Source of the DNA: Xestospongia muta
Lineage: Eukaryota; Porifera; Demospongiae; Haplosclerida; Petrosiidae
Direction: 5' to 3'
NCBI GenBank assembly: GCA_963693285.1
Contig: OY848917.1
Location: forward strand, 14,694,192-14,758,191
Length of the DNA stretch: 64,000 nt
Positions 29,024 through 41,800 of this stretch are shown piece after piece. The notes under the pieces are model-generated. The model did not search any database. It saw only the letters and a program-made list of their open reading frames with translations, and was not told where the DNA came from. The translations under genes were made by a program, and so were the position numbers. Numbering within the stretch: the stretch's first letter is position 1; each line of letters starts with the position of its first letter.

Positions 29024-32000
29024 CTAGTTATTTAACTCAAAATGAACAGTAAGGTCTCCTATATCAGCTTCTGTTTTCTCCTCAGAGATAATCTGGATAT
29101 GATAACATATATATGTAAAAAATCAAACATATTGTTATCATTGAGTTAATAGTTAACAATAATAACAATGGATGTTTTAAGTAGTTCTATTGTTGTCCAT
29201 TGTTGATCTCTGTGTGTCTATTTCCATCTTAATGATAATGAAGTAGGAAGAGTATTAGTGTAATATACAATTTCCTATTTCATGCGATATATTATTGCTA
29301 AGGTGATAATGGGAAATAGGAAACATACAGAGGTCAATAGAAGGCGATCACTATAAAGTATACCACACAAACTGGTCATATGTCACACACAACTTTACAT
29401 GTACAAAATTAGTGGACACGTGTAAATAATGTAACACATCATTAACAACATCATGTTAACATTTCATAACAAAGTGATAACTAACTTGTTTTGCAACATC
29501 CATTTTTCCAAAAATGTTCCACGTGAGGACACCAACAATTCTACCTTGTTCTTTAGTCAAATAGTACACTACACCTTTAGAGTAATCATCTTCAGGAGTA
29601 TCTACAAGCTAGTATTATATAGATATAATTCAATATTTTGTTAACATCAAATACCTCTGTTGACGTCCTGGACCAAATACCAACAGTGGGTAATTTTGAA
29701 TCAATAATTCCAGTTGCTTCAAAACCAACATTGGGACCAATATCACTCCTAATAAAGAACAAACCATGAATACTATTATTAAAAAATCAATAACTATATG
29801 ATAAACATTGATACCATCTAACAAAGAACAAGTCATAAATATAATTATATAAAAATTCAATAGTAACTGTATGATAAACATTGATACCATCTAATAAAGA
29901 ACAAGCCATGAATACTACTACATATAATGTGAATAATAAACTACACACCCAATGAACTTGAGGTTAATAGTTCAGGTATTCAATTAGGAAGACTATTGAT
30001 CAATATAAAATGTGTACTATGTGTACCTTAAACTAATAAGCATTAAATAAACAAATTTGTTGTAGTACTACATTATGTCACTCCACTTACCAAAACATAG
30101 ACTGATGTAGAAATGGCTCATGTGCTCCAGTCATGTTATAGCCAGCTAGTTTCCCACTCACATTAGCATGATCATGATGTTCAACACGTCTACGTCCAAG
30201 ATAAGGATCATAGAAAGAAGCTACATCACCAGCCTAAAGAGAACAGATACATTGTACACTCTTGGATGCTGACACATATACATGTTTACTACAATGTAGT
30301 TACATGTAGTTATAGTTACTAGCAGCTATAAATTAAATCTTTTCATAAGTAGATCTTGATATGTTGTGGGTAAAAGCAATGAACAATCAACAACTAAAAT
30401 TATTAAGAGGAAATTGAGTTTTGTTTGTAATTTTGGTTCAGGTAGGTCCAAACCCTTTTTATTTTTAGTATTAGTATCATTAAGATAGTCAATACTAAAT
30501 TGTATATTCCTAGTTTTATTTTGCATACCAAAACAATACTAATACTGTCCCTATCAGCACCAGTAGTTATCTAGTGGTACTATTTTTGTCCTTTATATCA
30601 TGGTACATTCACTAAGTTTTGACCAAGTAAACAATATAATGAACTTTTTATACTTACAGCCCAGACACCTGTACAAGCTTGTAGTTCAGCGTTGACTTTA
30701 TAACCTCCATATTCTGAGTCCACCTCAAGACGAGCTGACTTAGCCAGGCCAGTATTAGGTTCAAGACCAACAGCTAAAACAACATGATCTGCCTCCAACT
30801 AGAGAGATACAATGGCACAACATAATATATTAAACTCTGTTGATTAAAATATTAACAATGAGGGTTGCAACATTTTTTGGCTTCCAATACAAATTTGTGG
30901 ACCACACAAATTAGTGCAGTGTTCTTATGTACATAATACTATTGCATATTGAAGCTGTGTATAAATAGTAATGATACTGACCTCAGTACCACTCTCTGTA
31001 GTAACCTTAACTTTGTCACTATCAAAACTAGCTCCAGTAATAATAGTTTCAGGAATTACGTGAATACCCTCTAGAGAAATAAACCATTATAATTACAATA
31101 ATTATAAATGTGACCTTATTAAAAGAGACCACTTCTTTCAAAACATTTGTGACCTGATTTGTGAAAAAACCACAATTAAAACATATAAAAAAACAGTTTT
31201 GCATACATATAGAATAGTTATGCATATATAGCAACTGTATGTATACAAAACTGTTTTTGAGATGTTTTAACAGTGAGTGTTTTCACAAATCAGGTCACAA
31301 ATGTTTTGACTGAAGTGGTCCCTTTTTGCAAATCAGGTCACAAATGTATATAATTAACAGCTGTCATCTTTTACATTTCACATAATGTTAACACATTGTT
31401 CACAACATGGTCATATGTAATGTAACAGACAACACCTACCATTTCTAACTTGTTCTGTTGTCCATTTACTGAGATCTTTAGGTATAACTAGCCCTAAGAT
31501 GCCAGCTTCTGGAAATATTTGAGTTATTTTTACTCCCTTTTCTTTGCCTGTAGTAAAAACACTAACAATATACATGTGTAGACATTAGATAATGTAGTAA
31601 ATTATTTGTAAGTCATTAGTTTGATAAGTACAATACCTCTATTGGCTAGTCCTACTGCTAACTCTGACCCTAAGAAACCTCCACCAACAATGAGGATAGA
31701 CTTGACATTGTCCAATAAACTATCCATAGTTTTATAGTCAGGAACCTACATATATAGATATTATTGTAACTATTACTACTACATGTGTGTATAGATATTA
31801 TGCTTCATACATTTCTGTAGGTGGACACTTTGCCTTCGAGTCCCTTTTCAAAAATAGGTAAGATCTTCGGCTTCCCTCCAGTTGCTATGAGACATTTGTC
31901 ATAAAATAGTTCCCAGCCATTGTCTAATGACACTTTCTTCTTTCTTGGATCCAAAGCAGTCGCCTACATGTACAACATTATAATTGTACATAAAGTCATA

Positions 32001-35000
32001 CAACATTATAACATGAGTCATACAATTATTATGACACACAATTAGAACAGAGTTACTTTAGATGATGTGCACTATCATTAAAAAATTACTTGTAAGAGAA
32101 GGTACATTTATAAGCTCAGTCCTTCAATAATCAAGTGAAATATTATTTCAGACTAAGTACCTTTCTTCCAGTGACTACTGCTATACCACCTTCTTCTTTA
32201 TATGGGAGTTCTTTAGGAGAGCAAAAGTTAGCTTTATAGAAGATACTATATGAAGAACCAAAGAAAAGTTTTCAAAGTATAACTATTTCATTATTGTATT
32301 AATTAAATCTACCAAAGATGACGAGTTATGAGACAAAGATGGTAAATGATATCACTTCATACAAATGTAACTATTCAAGGCAACTTAACTTACTCAACTA
32401 CTTTCCCACCAGTCCAAGATGCTTTAAATTTGAGTTGTTTGGCAGCCTCATGATCTTCATAGAGCCATAACTGTTTAGAGAGAGGTGGTCGACTATAAGG
32501 AGTATAGTCCTCTTCACCTAGGTACAAAATAATCAAGATGTAGCAGTGATCCATTACAAATACAGTAATATACTAATATAAATACACAATAAATGTTAAT
32601 AACATTGTTGGTGACATAACAACCATCATTGATCAAGTATTGCTGAGTAAGTAAGTAACTGAATTGTAAGTCCAATAGATGATCTCGCTACATATTACTA
32701 CATATTATAAGTTATAGTCTGTATTCTAACACACCTCCACATACTCTATTCAGGATGGGTTTGATACTTAACTCAGTGTTATAACTCAGGATAGAAATAA
32801 TAAATGATTTACATTATTCAACTGTATAAATTTATAATAAAAACTAGAGTGATAACTGTTTGGTAAAGTAGTAAACAAGATTCTCAATATAAAGTGAATA
32901 GTGTTCTTCTCACTCCTCTATGATATGATGTCATTTAAATGATCACATAGGCAGGCATTTTACTGTCATAAATAAATGTCTTTAATAGAAAAATTTAAAG
33001 GAGAAAAAGGAAAATAACATAAAAAATAGGAAGAACGTCTACAAAACTCACAAAGACACAAAGCCATGCCCAGTTTAGTTGATAATCTGCATTATTGAAA
33101 ATCCGTAAACTTGCTGTCACTTTTAACATGACAGAGGATAGCACACAATAGCGACATCCCAATATAAAGATGACAGCAATACTTACACAAGTAGTAACAT
33201 TATTAAAAAAAATAAAGGAGAGCCAAAAAAGAAAAAAAACAATGTAGGGATGACAACATAAACCCATACAAAAATGATTACATACAATATGTTTTTAGTA
33301 GCCAAATTTTGGCCAAGACTGTATGCTACGACTCTAATATTCTTTCAGCAACATGATCCAATACTGAATGACACTGATACTGCTATACAGTCTAGTTTTC
33401 AGAGGGATATTCCCGTTAATGAATAAAAGCTTGCCTTCCAAGACAGATACTGAGTGATGGGTTATTTATGTAGAGATTTTTATGGATTTGTGTTTCATCT
33501 CTATTTTGTTTCATTTTGTTGCATTGTCATTCATTTCATTCCCTAATTCCATTCTTTTTTAGTACATGGATTTTTTGGTTTGCAAATAGACCATTGGTGA
33601 CCTAACCCACTATGTTGATCTAAAGGATCATTGCTAGTGACTCAACCCACTTTTGCCCACACAGTACAGAAAATAGATATCAATCATTATCGTTTAATTA
33701 TAGTGAAGTTCAGTCAGAAAACCTATTTTATATCAACAGAAATTTGAAGGAAAGTATGCACACAGCTGCATGCTTACTACATGTGACTATTACTATTATT
33801 AATAATGAAAAACAATTAAAAATGGTGTCCAGTAGAATGATGGCTCTCAGGTTTCCTTAAATCTGTCAAAATATGCTTGGATATGGAGTCACCATGATGC
33901 CACTGCGTGTACCAGATAAAATCGCTGCATTTTGATGGCAAAATTGTCACAATATATTTAGGTATTAATAAGCTTGCCTTCCTAAGTTCAGAATCAGAAG
34001 AAAGAACAATTTCATTGTAAAGCTACCAGCCAGTTTTTGCCTTTAATGATACTTAGCTAGTAGTTTTAGTGGTGAAAAAATAATTGAAATAAAAGGTAGG
34101 TGTTTATAAAAGCCTGTACTAGTATTACAACAAAGATTTGTAGCCAGTGGTTAATTTGGTACAGCAAACGTTTAAAGTCATCCAAACATATTAAGCATAC
34201 CATACATAATGATATGATTTGTTATTTACTTTACAAATTGTCTTACCAATGATCAATACTTTAGCAGTAGGGTCCTTCTCTCGGATTGCTTTAGCAGCAG
34301 CAAATGAGGCAGTCCCTCCACCAATTAAAACATATGGAGCAAAACCTAGTAACAACAATAAAGTCACAAACGATGCCTTTCATTGTTGTACCTGGGATAT
34401 CAGGAATGTCATCTACTACATCAACCTCAACAACAGGGCTGGTAGTAGTTGTACTTTCTTGAGTATCATTTGACAAAGTATTAGTAGATATTAATGTCTC
34501 AGCTTCAGCTAGAAACAAGAAATAGTGAGATAGTTATATAATATTTCATTAATACATGTCTATAGAGAACTTAGCAAGTACAACATGAGATACATGGAAC
34601 TCGGAGTGTAGCACCCACTCAGGCCTGTCAAGTGATGGTCTGACCACTTTTTGACAACTAATGTTTTAATTTTAGCAATTTAATAACGTTATCACTATAG
34701 ATAATATTAACAAGGTTACCACTATATTAACATGGTTATCACTATAGATAATCCTTCTTGATAAGATAATAATCTGCTGTTTCTTTTGTTTTCTGATTGC
34801 TATTAGTCATTGTTTCAAATTGTATAATTAAAAGCCACACCCCCTCACAAATTAAAGTTTGAACAGTGCTACATACACATGTTGACTTCATTAGGTATTT
34901 TTTCTTTCCTATGGTCTGTTATCATTTACAGCTAGCAAGTGTACATTTCTATCATTTATACTACCTAGTATTGATGTCTCTAGTGTTATTTGATAGTCTA

Positions 35001-35553
35001 TAAGTGTTTACAAGCTATTACCTTCAGGATGAATTGCTCCCTCTCTTTGGTAGTCCTCACTTTTCTTTGAATGTATTTCAGATAGTCCAATCAATGAAGA
35101 CCGATTACGTTTGTGATGTAAGTACTATAAAATATGTATTTTGAAATTAAGTAACTATTAATTTTATTGTTTTATTTTATAATATATTGACATCCATTGG
35201 TCTTTTATTACTCAAGACAACTGTCTATTTCTTGAACTTAAGAAAGTTCAGAATGTAATTTATTATTGTTGACATACATTATTATTATGTATACTTTCAG
35301 TATACACTCCTCCCCTTATCTTATTAATACTACACTATATGTCATTACATAATACTGTATTTATACTTACACTATATGTTATTACACCAGCAACAACAGT
35401 GCCTCCAATCACAATTAAATTGAAACTATTGGTTATTTTACCGCCACTAGAAGGTGTTGCATAGTACCTCGGACCAACATTCCACTTCGTCGGTAGACGT
35501 GCAATTCCCCTAGCACCAATTGACCTCAGCGACCTAGCAAGGAACGTCGCCAT
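29024..35553 (-). CDS. AIFM1: Apoptosis-inducing factor 1, mitochondrial (complete)
   Basis: Fifteen exons, all in phase, give 579 aa (human about 613): 35371-35553, 35022-35124, 34392-34508, 34247-34345, 32394-32517, 32161-32245, 31811-31963, 31637-31745, 31440-31547, 30982-31070, 30658-30798, 30091-30233, 29655-29748, 29486-29608 and 29024-29092. Residues 1-40 form an Arg-rich presequence and 44-62 a membrane span. [20 protein letters not shown] is the FAD fingerprint, [15 protein letters not shown] (about 305-319) the NADH fingerprint, and [20 protein letters not shown] the second FAD block. The WNIF..M end is the AIF C-terminal domain. AIF is an inner-membrane flavoprotein that supports respiratory-chain assembly and, when released, promotes DNA breakdown. 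The start MATFLARSL is kept in copies where the upstream Met (35583) is out of frame. Copy 2 alone has MVTFL. Exons 1 to part of 6 recur four times upstream. Confidence 0.95.
31105..31346. mobile_element. Palindromic MITE (family 1), diverged copy in an AIFM1 intron
   Basis: The ends aaatgtgacc and ggtcacaaatg are inverted, and the interior shares tatatagcaactgtatg and gagatgttttaacagt with the copies at 23604 and 27034. It lies between AIFM1 exons 9 and 10. Confidence 0.55.
32518..34246. other. Long AIFM1 intron 4 without a gene
   Basis: This 1.7-kb intron is repeated in each partial AIFM1 copy with different deletions. The hydrophobic open stretch at 32995-33267 is not kept in the copies. 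No transposon ends were recognised. Confidence 0.5.
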
Positions 35554-35582
35554 GCTAGCGCCACACGTGCAGAGTCTGAGCA

Positions 35583-35606
35583 CCGCCCCTTGTTAATAAG
35601 GGGCGG
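35583..35606. promoter_or_regulatory. GC-box palindrome upstream of AIFM1
   Basis: CCGCCCCTT and AAGGGGCGG flank a short TTAAT-type centre, 30 bases upstream of the AIFM1 start. GGGGCGGG is a consensus Sp1/KLF GC box. The matching site is a perfect 24-bp palindrome at 42085-42108 and 54685-54708, near-perfect at 48380-48403, and broken by a short insertion at about 61760-61790. A CACGTG E-box lies on the start-codon side in most copies. Regulatory use is inferred from position and conservation. Confidence 0.55.
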
Positions 35607-36079
35607 GTATGTATTAAATAAATATGATAACTAGAACTTGAGAAGTGAAAGACGAAATAAAGAAATAAATGAAATAAATTAAAAAGGGATATTTTAAAGT
35701 TTTTAAGATAAAATAGTCGTGTTCCATAAAATCATTCGACATTTTAATAGTTCCTAGAATAGATAGTGTTACCTGTTCAGATGGTAACAGAGAGTCTGTA
35801 AGAGCTTGAGATATTGAAAAGACACATGCTACATGTGACCTTTCTCATCCTGTAACCCAGATATTTTAGGAATTGAAGTGACAACTCGAGGGCAATGACT
35901 CCTCAATTGCTGCTAGCGCAAAAAATGCGATCAATATATGAGTGATCACGAGCTGAACTCACACTTCATATGTATTCAGAAATTTTTATTAAAATTGTTA
36001 GGTATTCACAAGAAACTAAAAAATAGTAAAAACATTAATTCTTACAAAAAACATGGGTTTAATAGTACATGCATCACAA

Positions 36080-37795
36080 TCACTGAACAAGTTCCAAGTC
36101 ATATTTGCCCTGACTTCCACAACGATAATAATACAGTTGAGCTATATAATCCCATTCAACTGTAACATTATATTCATTTCCACTACCAAAACCAACTACT
36201 GTGCCTAAGTTCCCAGCACCACCATCTTCTTCAAAATAATACCAATCAGGCCCACGTTTCACCCGATCACCAGTTAAAACACCTAAGCCTGTCTTATAAG
36301 CTGCTACCTTTCTACTGTGGACTGTAGATGGTACATTGCTAGTTACTTTGGATAGAAAATAATTACTGGCTACAGTAAGGCTGAACGTTTGGACACCTGT
36401 AATTGAGAAACCAATTGCTACCAGCTGAAAGTTATACTTTCCTGCCTGCGTTGGTGTAAATTCAACTGTCAATTGATTGTCACTAGCTACTAATACAGGA
36501 CAGTAAAAAATTATGCCATCACAATTACATTTACATTCCCACTTAACAAGATTTGCTAGTGGATTATTTAGAATGTAGTTCAGAGTATTTCTCACACCAA
36601 TTTTCACAACAGCTTTTTGAAGAGTGCCCTGTGTTAATGCCTCTATGTCAGCCTTAGCTATAGTAAGAGATCCAAGACTTGTTAAAAATTTAGAAGGTGA
36701 TTTTTTAAATAGGGTGCGTGGAGTGGAAGAATCAAATATTACCGACACATCAACATCTTTATTATAAAGTTCTGTCAGACTATAAATGAGCTGATTCAAT
36801 AAAGATAGCATCTGTCCTTTATTTTGTTTTTGATAGCGTTTGCTAAATGCTTGAGTAGTCTTGATTTGAGCTATCATAACTTCAAGATGATCTTTAGTTG
36901 CCCATATTATTTTGCTGTCTTCAGTAAACTTAGACTCAACTTGTTTTAGAAGCTCCTCCTTCATTGCTTGTATTTTTCTTATATACTCATCACAGACTGC
37001 ATTTATCTCTGCTTCAAGTTTATCTCGTTGACTACATATTTGTTGCTCATATTTCTTAACTAAAGTAAGGTGAGATTGAAATTTCTTCTCTTTTTCCTCA
37101 ATATTAGTTGTCATTAATCCAATCCATTTCATCAAGTCATCTTGAACATTCTTGAAGAAGTCATAGCTATGTCCTATATGAACAGTCTCTAACATACACA
37201 TACAACATACCAATGTATTACAGGTCTTGCAAAAGATTTCTAGCTTGTAATCAGAATGCTGAGAACAATAAGGGTCCTGTTTAATTAAATTAGCAAGAGT
37301 TGAGGAGTGAAATGAAGCAGCGTCTTCTAGAAGACTTAATGTATGAGTAGATGACCTCTTTCCACGTTTGTGCATATCATTACAATATTGACACAAATAC
37401 TCGCTACATTCATTACAGAAACTTACAGCTACCTCACCAGTTATGCAGAAATCACATATTTTGGTTTCCTCTTTTTTTGTAGCAATTTTAGCAGCCTCTA
37501 ACTCTGGTAAAATGGAGAGATCGCAAAGATAGCTAGTCACACCCCCTTTTGGTATCTTATGTTTAACTCTACATTGAGGACAACTCAGTTCACTCTTATA
37601 ATCACGTACAAGACCTTGTAGACATTTTAGACAATACGTATGAAGACAAGGAAGAACACGAGGATCACTAAAGAATTCTAAACAAATACTACATTTTAGA
37701 TTACTACCAGAGACAACAACGTCAACAGCACAAGTAGCCATACTCGCTAATGTAACTGAGCATGCGCATAATAGTAAATTAACGAGTGCTGACAT
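36080..37795 (-). CDS. TRIM-like RING/B-box/coiled-coil/filamin-like/MIB-HERC2 protein, copy 1
   Basis: Single-exon ORF of 571 aa. RING finger 35-75 (CSIC...CLHTYCLKC...CPQC). B-box 1 at about 114-151 and B-box 2 at about 177-210. Coiled coil about 215-330. A filamin-type strand pattern (VEFTPTQAGKYNFQL..) near 385-476. MIB/HERC2 domain about 509-570 (GDRVKRGPDWYYFEEDGG..GNLGTV....GKYDLELV). RING proteins of this type are cytosolic ubiquitin E3 ligases; MIB/HERC2 domains bind peptides or substrates. Its target is unknown. It lies about 530 bases upstream of intact AIFM1 on the same strand. The inner Met (MATC, 37741) may be the true start, because residues 1-18 are hydrophobic and overlap a TGCGCATGC element. 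It is the most diverged of the five copies. Confidence 0.9.
   Translation of the reverse strand: MSALVNLLLCACSVTLASMATCAVDVVVSGSNLKCSICLEFFSDPRVLPCLHTYCLKCLQGLVRDYKSELSCPQCRVKHKIPKGGVTSYLCDLSILPELEAAKIATKKEETKICDFCITGEVAVSFCNECSEYLCQYCNDMHKRGKRSSTHTLSLLEDAASFHSSTLANLIKQDPYCSQHSDYKLEIFCKTCNTLVCCMCMLETVHIGHSYDFFKNVQDDLMKWIGLMTTNIEEKEKKFQSHLTLVKKYEQQICSQRDKLEAEINAVCDEYIRKIQAMKEELLKQVESKFTEDSKIIWATKDHLEVMIAQIKTTQAFSKRYQKQNKGQMLSLLNQLIYSLTELYNKDVDVSVIFDSSTPRTLFKKSPSKFLTSLGSLTIAKADIEALTQGTLQKAVVKIGVRNTLNYILNNPLANLVKWECKCNCDGIIFYCPVLVASDNQLTVEFTPTQAGKYNFQLVAIGFSITGVQTFSLTVASNYFLSKVTSNVPSTVHSRKVAAYKTGLGVLTGDRVKRGPDWYYFEEDGGAGNLGTVVGFGSGNEYNVTVEWDYIAQLYYYRCGSQGKYDLELVQ
37760..37768. promoter_or_regulatory. 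NRF1-like palindrome at the TRIM 5' end
   Basis: gcatgcgca resembles the NRF1 core-promoter site. It is present at the same place in the four TRIM copies whose 5' ends are visible, just upstream of the codon for the inner Met (MATC). Confidence 0.3.
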
Positions 37796-37886
37796 AGCGT
37801 CAAGTTTTGCATATAATTACACGATGATCACATTCTTTGAAGTTAAAAAGACACCGTAACTACTCAAAACCATAACCCATACACAA

Positions 37887-38063
37887 TCAATACTGAACAA
37901 CTTCCAGGTCATACTTTCCTTTATTTCTCAAAATAATAACAGCTAAGATTCTTTGATCAATGTTGACATCATCCTTCACTTTGAAATGATATCTACTTCC
38001 AGGTTCACTAGTACCAATTACTGTACCCAAACTACCATAATGAGTGAAGAAAAGTATAGTCAC
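37887..38063 (-). pseudogene. Relic MIB/HERC2 3' end upstream of TRIM copy 1
   Basis: The minus strand reads YGSLGTVIGTSEPGSRYHFK and ends NKGKYDLEVVQY-stop. This parallels the MIB/HERC2 ending of the TRIM proteins (GNLGTVVG...GKYDLELVQ). No RING or B-box part precedes it. It is the 3' remnant of another gene copy, about 100 bases upstream of the TRIM ORF. Confidence 0.65.
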
Positions 38064-38850
38064 TGCTCCAGTTGCTTGAGCATATTTTCAGAGCAAAAGT
38101 TTTTTTTTCGAGATTTTCAGAGCGATTGAGAAGATATTTGTGATGGATCAAATTTAAAGACAATATTGCAGTGAAAATATTTTTAATGGACATATGTAGG
38201 TATATATATATATGTAGCCTGATACACATAGCTAGCTGAAGATAAATGCTTGCAAGACATTGTACTGCAATTAAACATGTACTTTTGTGAGAATTTTCAA
38301 GCTAGTAGATGCTTGTCAATAACACTACTATTTGATTTAGATACATCAATAAAGTACCATAATGATCATTAAAAAACTATATAATAGGAACAAAAAGGAA
38401 ACCCAGACACTTGTACTTTATCCTTTAAGTTCTCTGCATGTGTACATATTCTTGGTGATCTAGTGGTCAGGACTAGCCATTTGACAAAGTTACAAGTGTA
38501 ATTAAACATGATAAATCTCTAGATATGAAATCACTAATTTGGAAATTTTCAGTCACAAAACCGTGTTGTCTGTTTCTGGATATTATCCTGTGATCTTCTA
38601 AGTTAATGATGTACTCTTCTCACTGTATGTGATTCTATCAAGACATCAAAGGAGTATGTTAACACATCAAGGAGTATACTAACAATTACAATTTCACTTT
38701 TGGCTCTTAGTTTTATATTTTTAAATACATCATAATTATTATTATTTTCATAAAAAATAGAATCAAAAAGAATGGATTGGTAGTAAAAAAAGAAAGAAAA
38801 GTAGTCTGCAGCACCAGCAATTCCCGGGTGATCTTCTATCCCAGTACTAT

Positions 38851-41800
38851 TAGCTTTATAGAAGATACTAGAGAAGAGTTTTCAAAGTATAACTATTACG
38901 TTATTGTATTAATTAAATCTACCAAAGATGACTAGTTATGTGACAAAGATAGTAAATGACATCACTTCATACAAATGTAACTTTTGAAGGCAGTTTAACT
39001 TACTCAACTACTTTCCCACCAGTCCAAGATGCTTTAAATTTGAGTTGTTTGGCAGCTTCATGATCTTCATAGAGCCATAACTGTTTAGAAAGAGGTGGTC
39101 AACTATAAGGAGTATAGTTCTCTTCACCTAGGTACAAAATAATCAAGATGTAGCAGTGATCCATTAGGAATACATTAATATAAATACACAATACATGTTA
39201 ATAACATTGTTGGTGACATAACAACCATCATTGATTAAGTATCGCTGAGTAAGTAAGTAACTGAATTGTAAGTCCAATAGATGATCTAGCTACATATTAC
39301 TACATATTATAAGTTATAGTCTGTATTCTAACACACCTCCACATACTCTATTCAGGATGGGTTTGATACTTAACTCAGTGTTATAACTCAGGGTAAAAAT
39401 AATAAATGATTTAGATTATTCAAATGTATAAATTTATAATAAAAACTAGAGTGATAACTGTTTGGTAAAGTAGTAAACAAGATTCTTAATATAAAGTGAA
39501 TAGTGTTCTTCCCATTCTACTATGATGTCATTCAAATGCTCACATAGGCATTTTACTGCCATAAGGAAATTTCAACAACTTAGAAATATCTTTAATAGAA
39601 AAAATTGAAGGAGATAAGGGAAAATAACATTAAAAATAGGAAGAACATCTACAAAACTCACAAAGCCATGGCCAGTTTAGTTGATAGTCTGCATTATTGA
39701 AAACCTGCTGTCACTTTTAGCATGACAGAGAAGAGCACACAATAGCAACATCACAATATAAAGATGACAGCAATACTTGCATAAGTAGTAACATTTTTTA
39801 AAAATAAAGGAGAGCCAAAAAAGAAAAAAACAATGTAGGGATGACAACATAAATCCATATAAAATGATTACATACAATATGTTTCAGTAGCCAAATTTTG
39901 GCCAAGACTGTTTGCTACAACTCTAATATTCTTTCAGCGGTATGATCATATATTGAATGACACTGACACTGCTATACAGTCTAGCTTTCAGAGCGATATT
40001 CCCATTAATGAATAAAAGCTTGCTTTGTAAGACAGATACTGATGGGTTATTTATGTAGAGATTTTTTATGGATTTATGTTTCATCTCTAGTTTGTTTCAT
40101 TTTTTAGCATTGTCATTCATTTCATTCCCTAATTCCATTCTTTTTTAGTACATGGATTTTTTGGTTTGCAAAATGGACCATTGGTGACCTAACCCACTAT
40201 GTTAATCTAAAGGATCATTGCTAGTGACTCAACTCACTTTTGCCCACACAGTACAGAAAATAGATATCATTATCTTTTAATTATAGTGAATTCAGTCAGA
40301 AAACCTTCTCTTTTATATCAACAGAAACTTGAAGGACAGTATGCATACAGCTGCATGGTTACTACACTTATTAGTTACATGTGATTAATTGAAAGACAAT
40401 TAAAATGGTATCCAGTGGAATGATGGCTCTCAGGTTACCTTAAATCTGTCAAAATATGCTTGGATATGGAGTCACCATGATGCCACTGCATGTACCAGAT
40501 AAAATCGCTGCATTTTGATGGCAAAATTGTCACAATATATTTAGGTATTAATAAGCTTGCCTTCCTAAGTTCAGAATCAGAAGCTAAGAACAATTTCATT
40601 GTGAAGCTACCAGTCAGTTTTTGGCTTTAGTGATACTTAGCTAGTAGTTTTAGTGGTGAAAAAATAATTGAAATAAAAGGTAGGTGTTTATAAAAGCCTG
40701 TACTATTGTTACAATTGTCTTACCAATGATCAATAGTTTAGCAGTAGGGTCCTTCTCTCGGATTGCTTTAGCAGCAGCAAATGAGGCAGTCCCTCTACCA
40801 ATTAAAACATATGGAGCAAAACCTAGTAACAACAATAAAGTCACAAATGATGACTTTAATTATTGTACCTGGGATATCAGGAATGTCATCTACTTCATCA
40901 ACCTCAACAACAGGGCTGGTAGTAGTTGTACTTTCTTGAGTATCATTTGACAAAGTATTAGTAGATATTAATGTCTCAGCTTCAGCTAGAAACAAGAAAT
41001 AATGAGATAGTTATATAATATTTCTTTAATGTGTGGCTATAGAGAACTTAGCAAGTACAATATGAGATACATGGAACTCAGACTGTAGCACCCACTCAGG
41101 CCTGTCAAGTGATGGTCTGACCACTTTTTGACAACTGATGTTTTAATTTTAGCAATTTAATAACGTTATCACTATAGATAATATTAACAACGTTATCACT
41201 ATATTAACAAGGTTACCACTATTAATGAGGTTATCACTATAGATAATCCTTCTTGATAAGATAATAATCTACTGTTTCTTTTGTTTTCTGATTCCTATTA
41301 CTCATTGTTTAATTAAAAGCCACGCCCCTCACAAATAATTAAATTGAGCAGTGAAACAAACACATGTTAACTTCACTAGCTAATTTTTCTTTCCTATGGT
41401 CCTTTGTCATTTACAGCTAGTAAGTGTACATTTCTATCATTTATACTACCTAGTATTAATACCTCTAGTGTTATTTGATAGTCTATAAGTGTTTACAAGC
41501 TATTACCTTCAGGATGAATTGCTCCCTCTCTTTGGTAGTCCTCATTTTTCTTTGAATGTAGTTCAGATAGTCCAATCAATGAAGACCGATTACGTCTGTG
41601 ATGTAAATACTATAAAATGTGCATTTTGAAATTAAGTAATAATTATTATTGACTAAAGCTACATAATTTTACTGTTTTATTTTGTAATATATTGACATGC
41701 ATTGGTTTTTTATTACTCAGGACAACTGTCTATTCTTCAACTTAGAAATTTCAGAATGTAATTTATTATTGTTGACATATATTATTATTATGTATACATT

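Noticed and set aside
32995..33267. Hydrophobic ORF in AIFM1 intron 4
   Set aside because: The homologous stretch in the other units is shortened or frame-broken (39677-39877) or absent, so it is not under coding selection.
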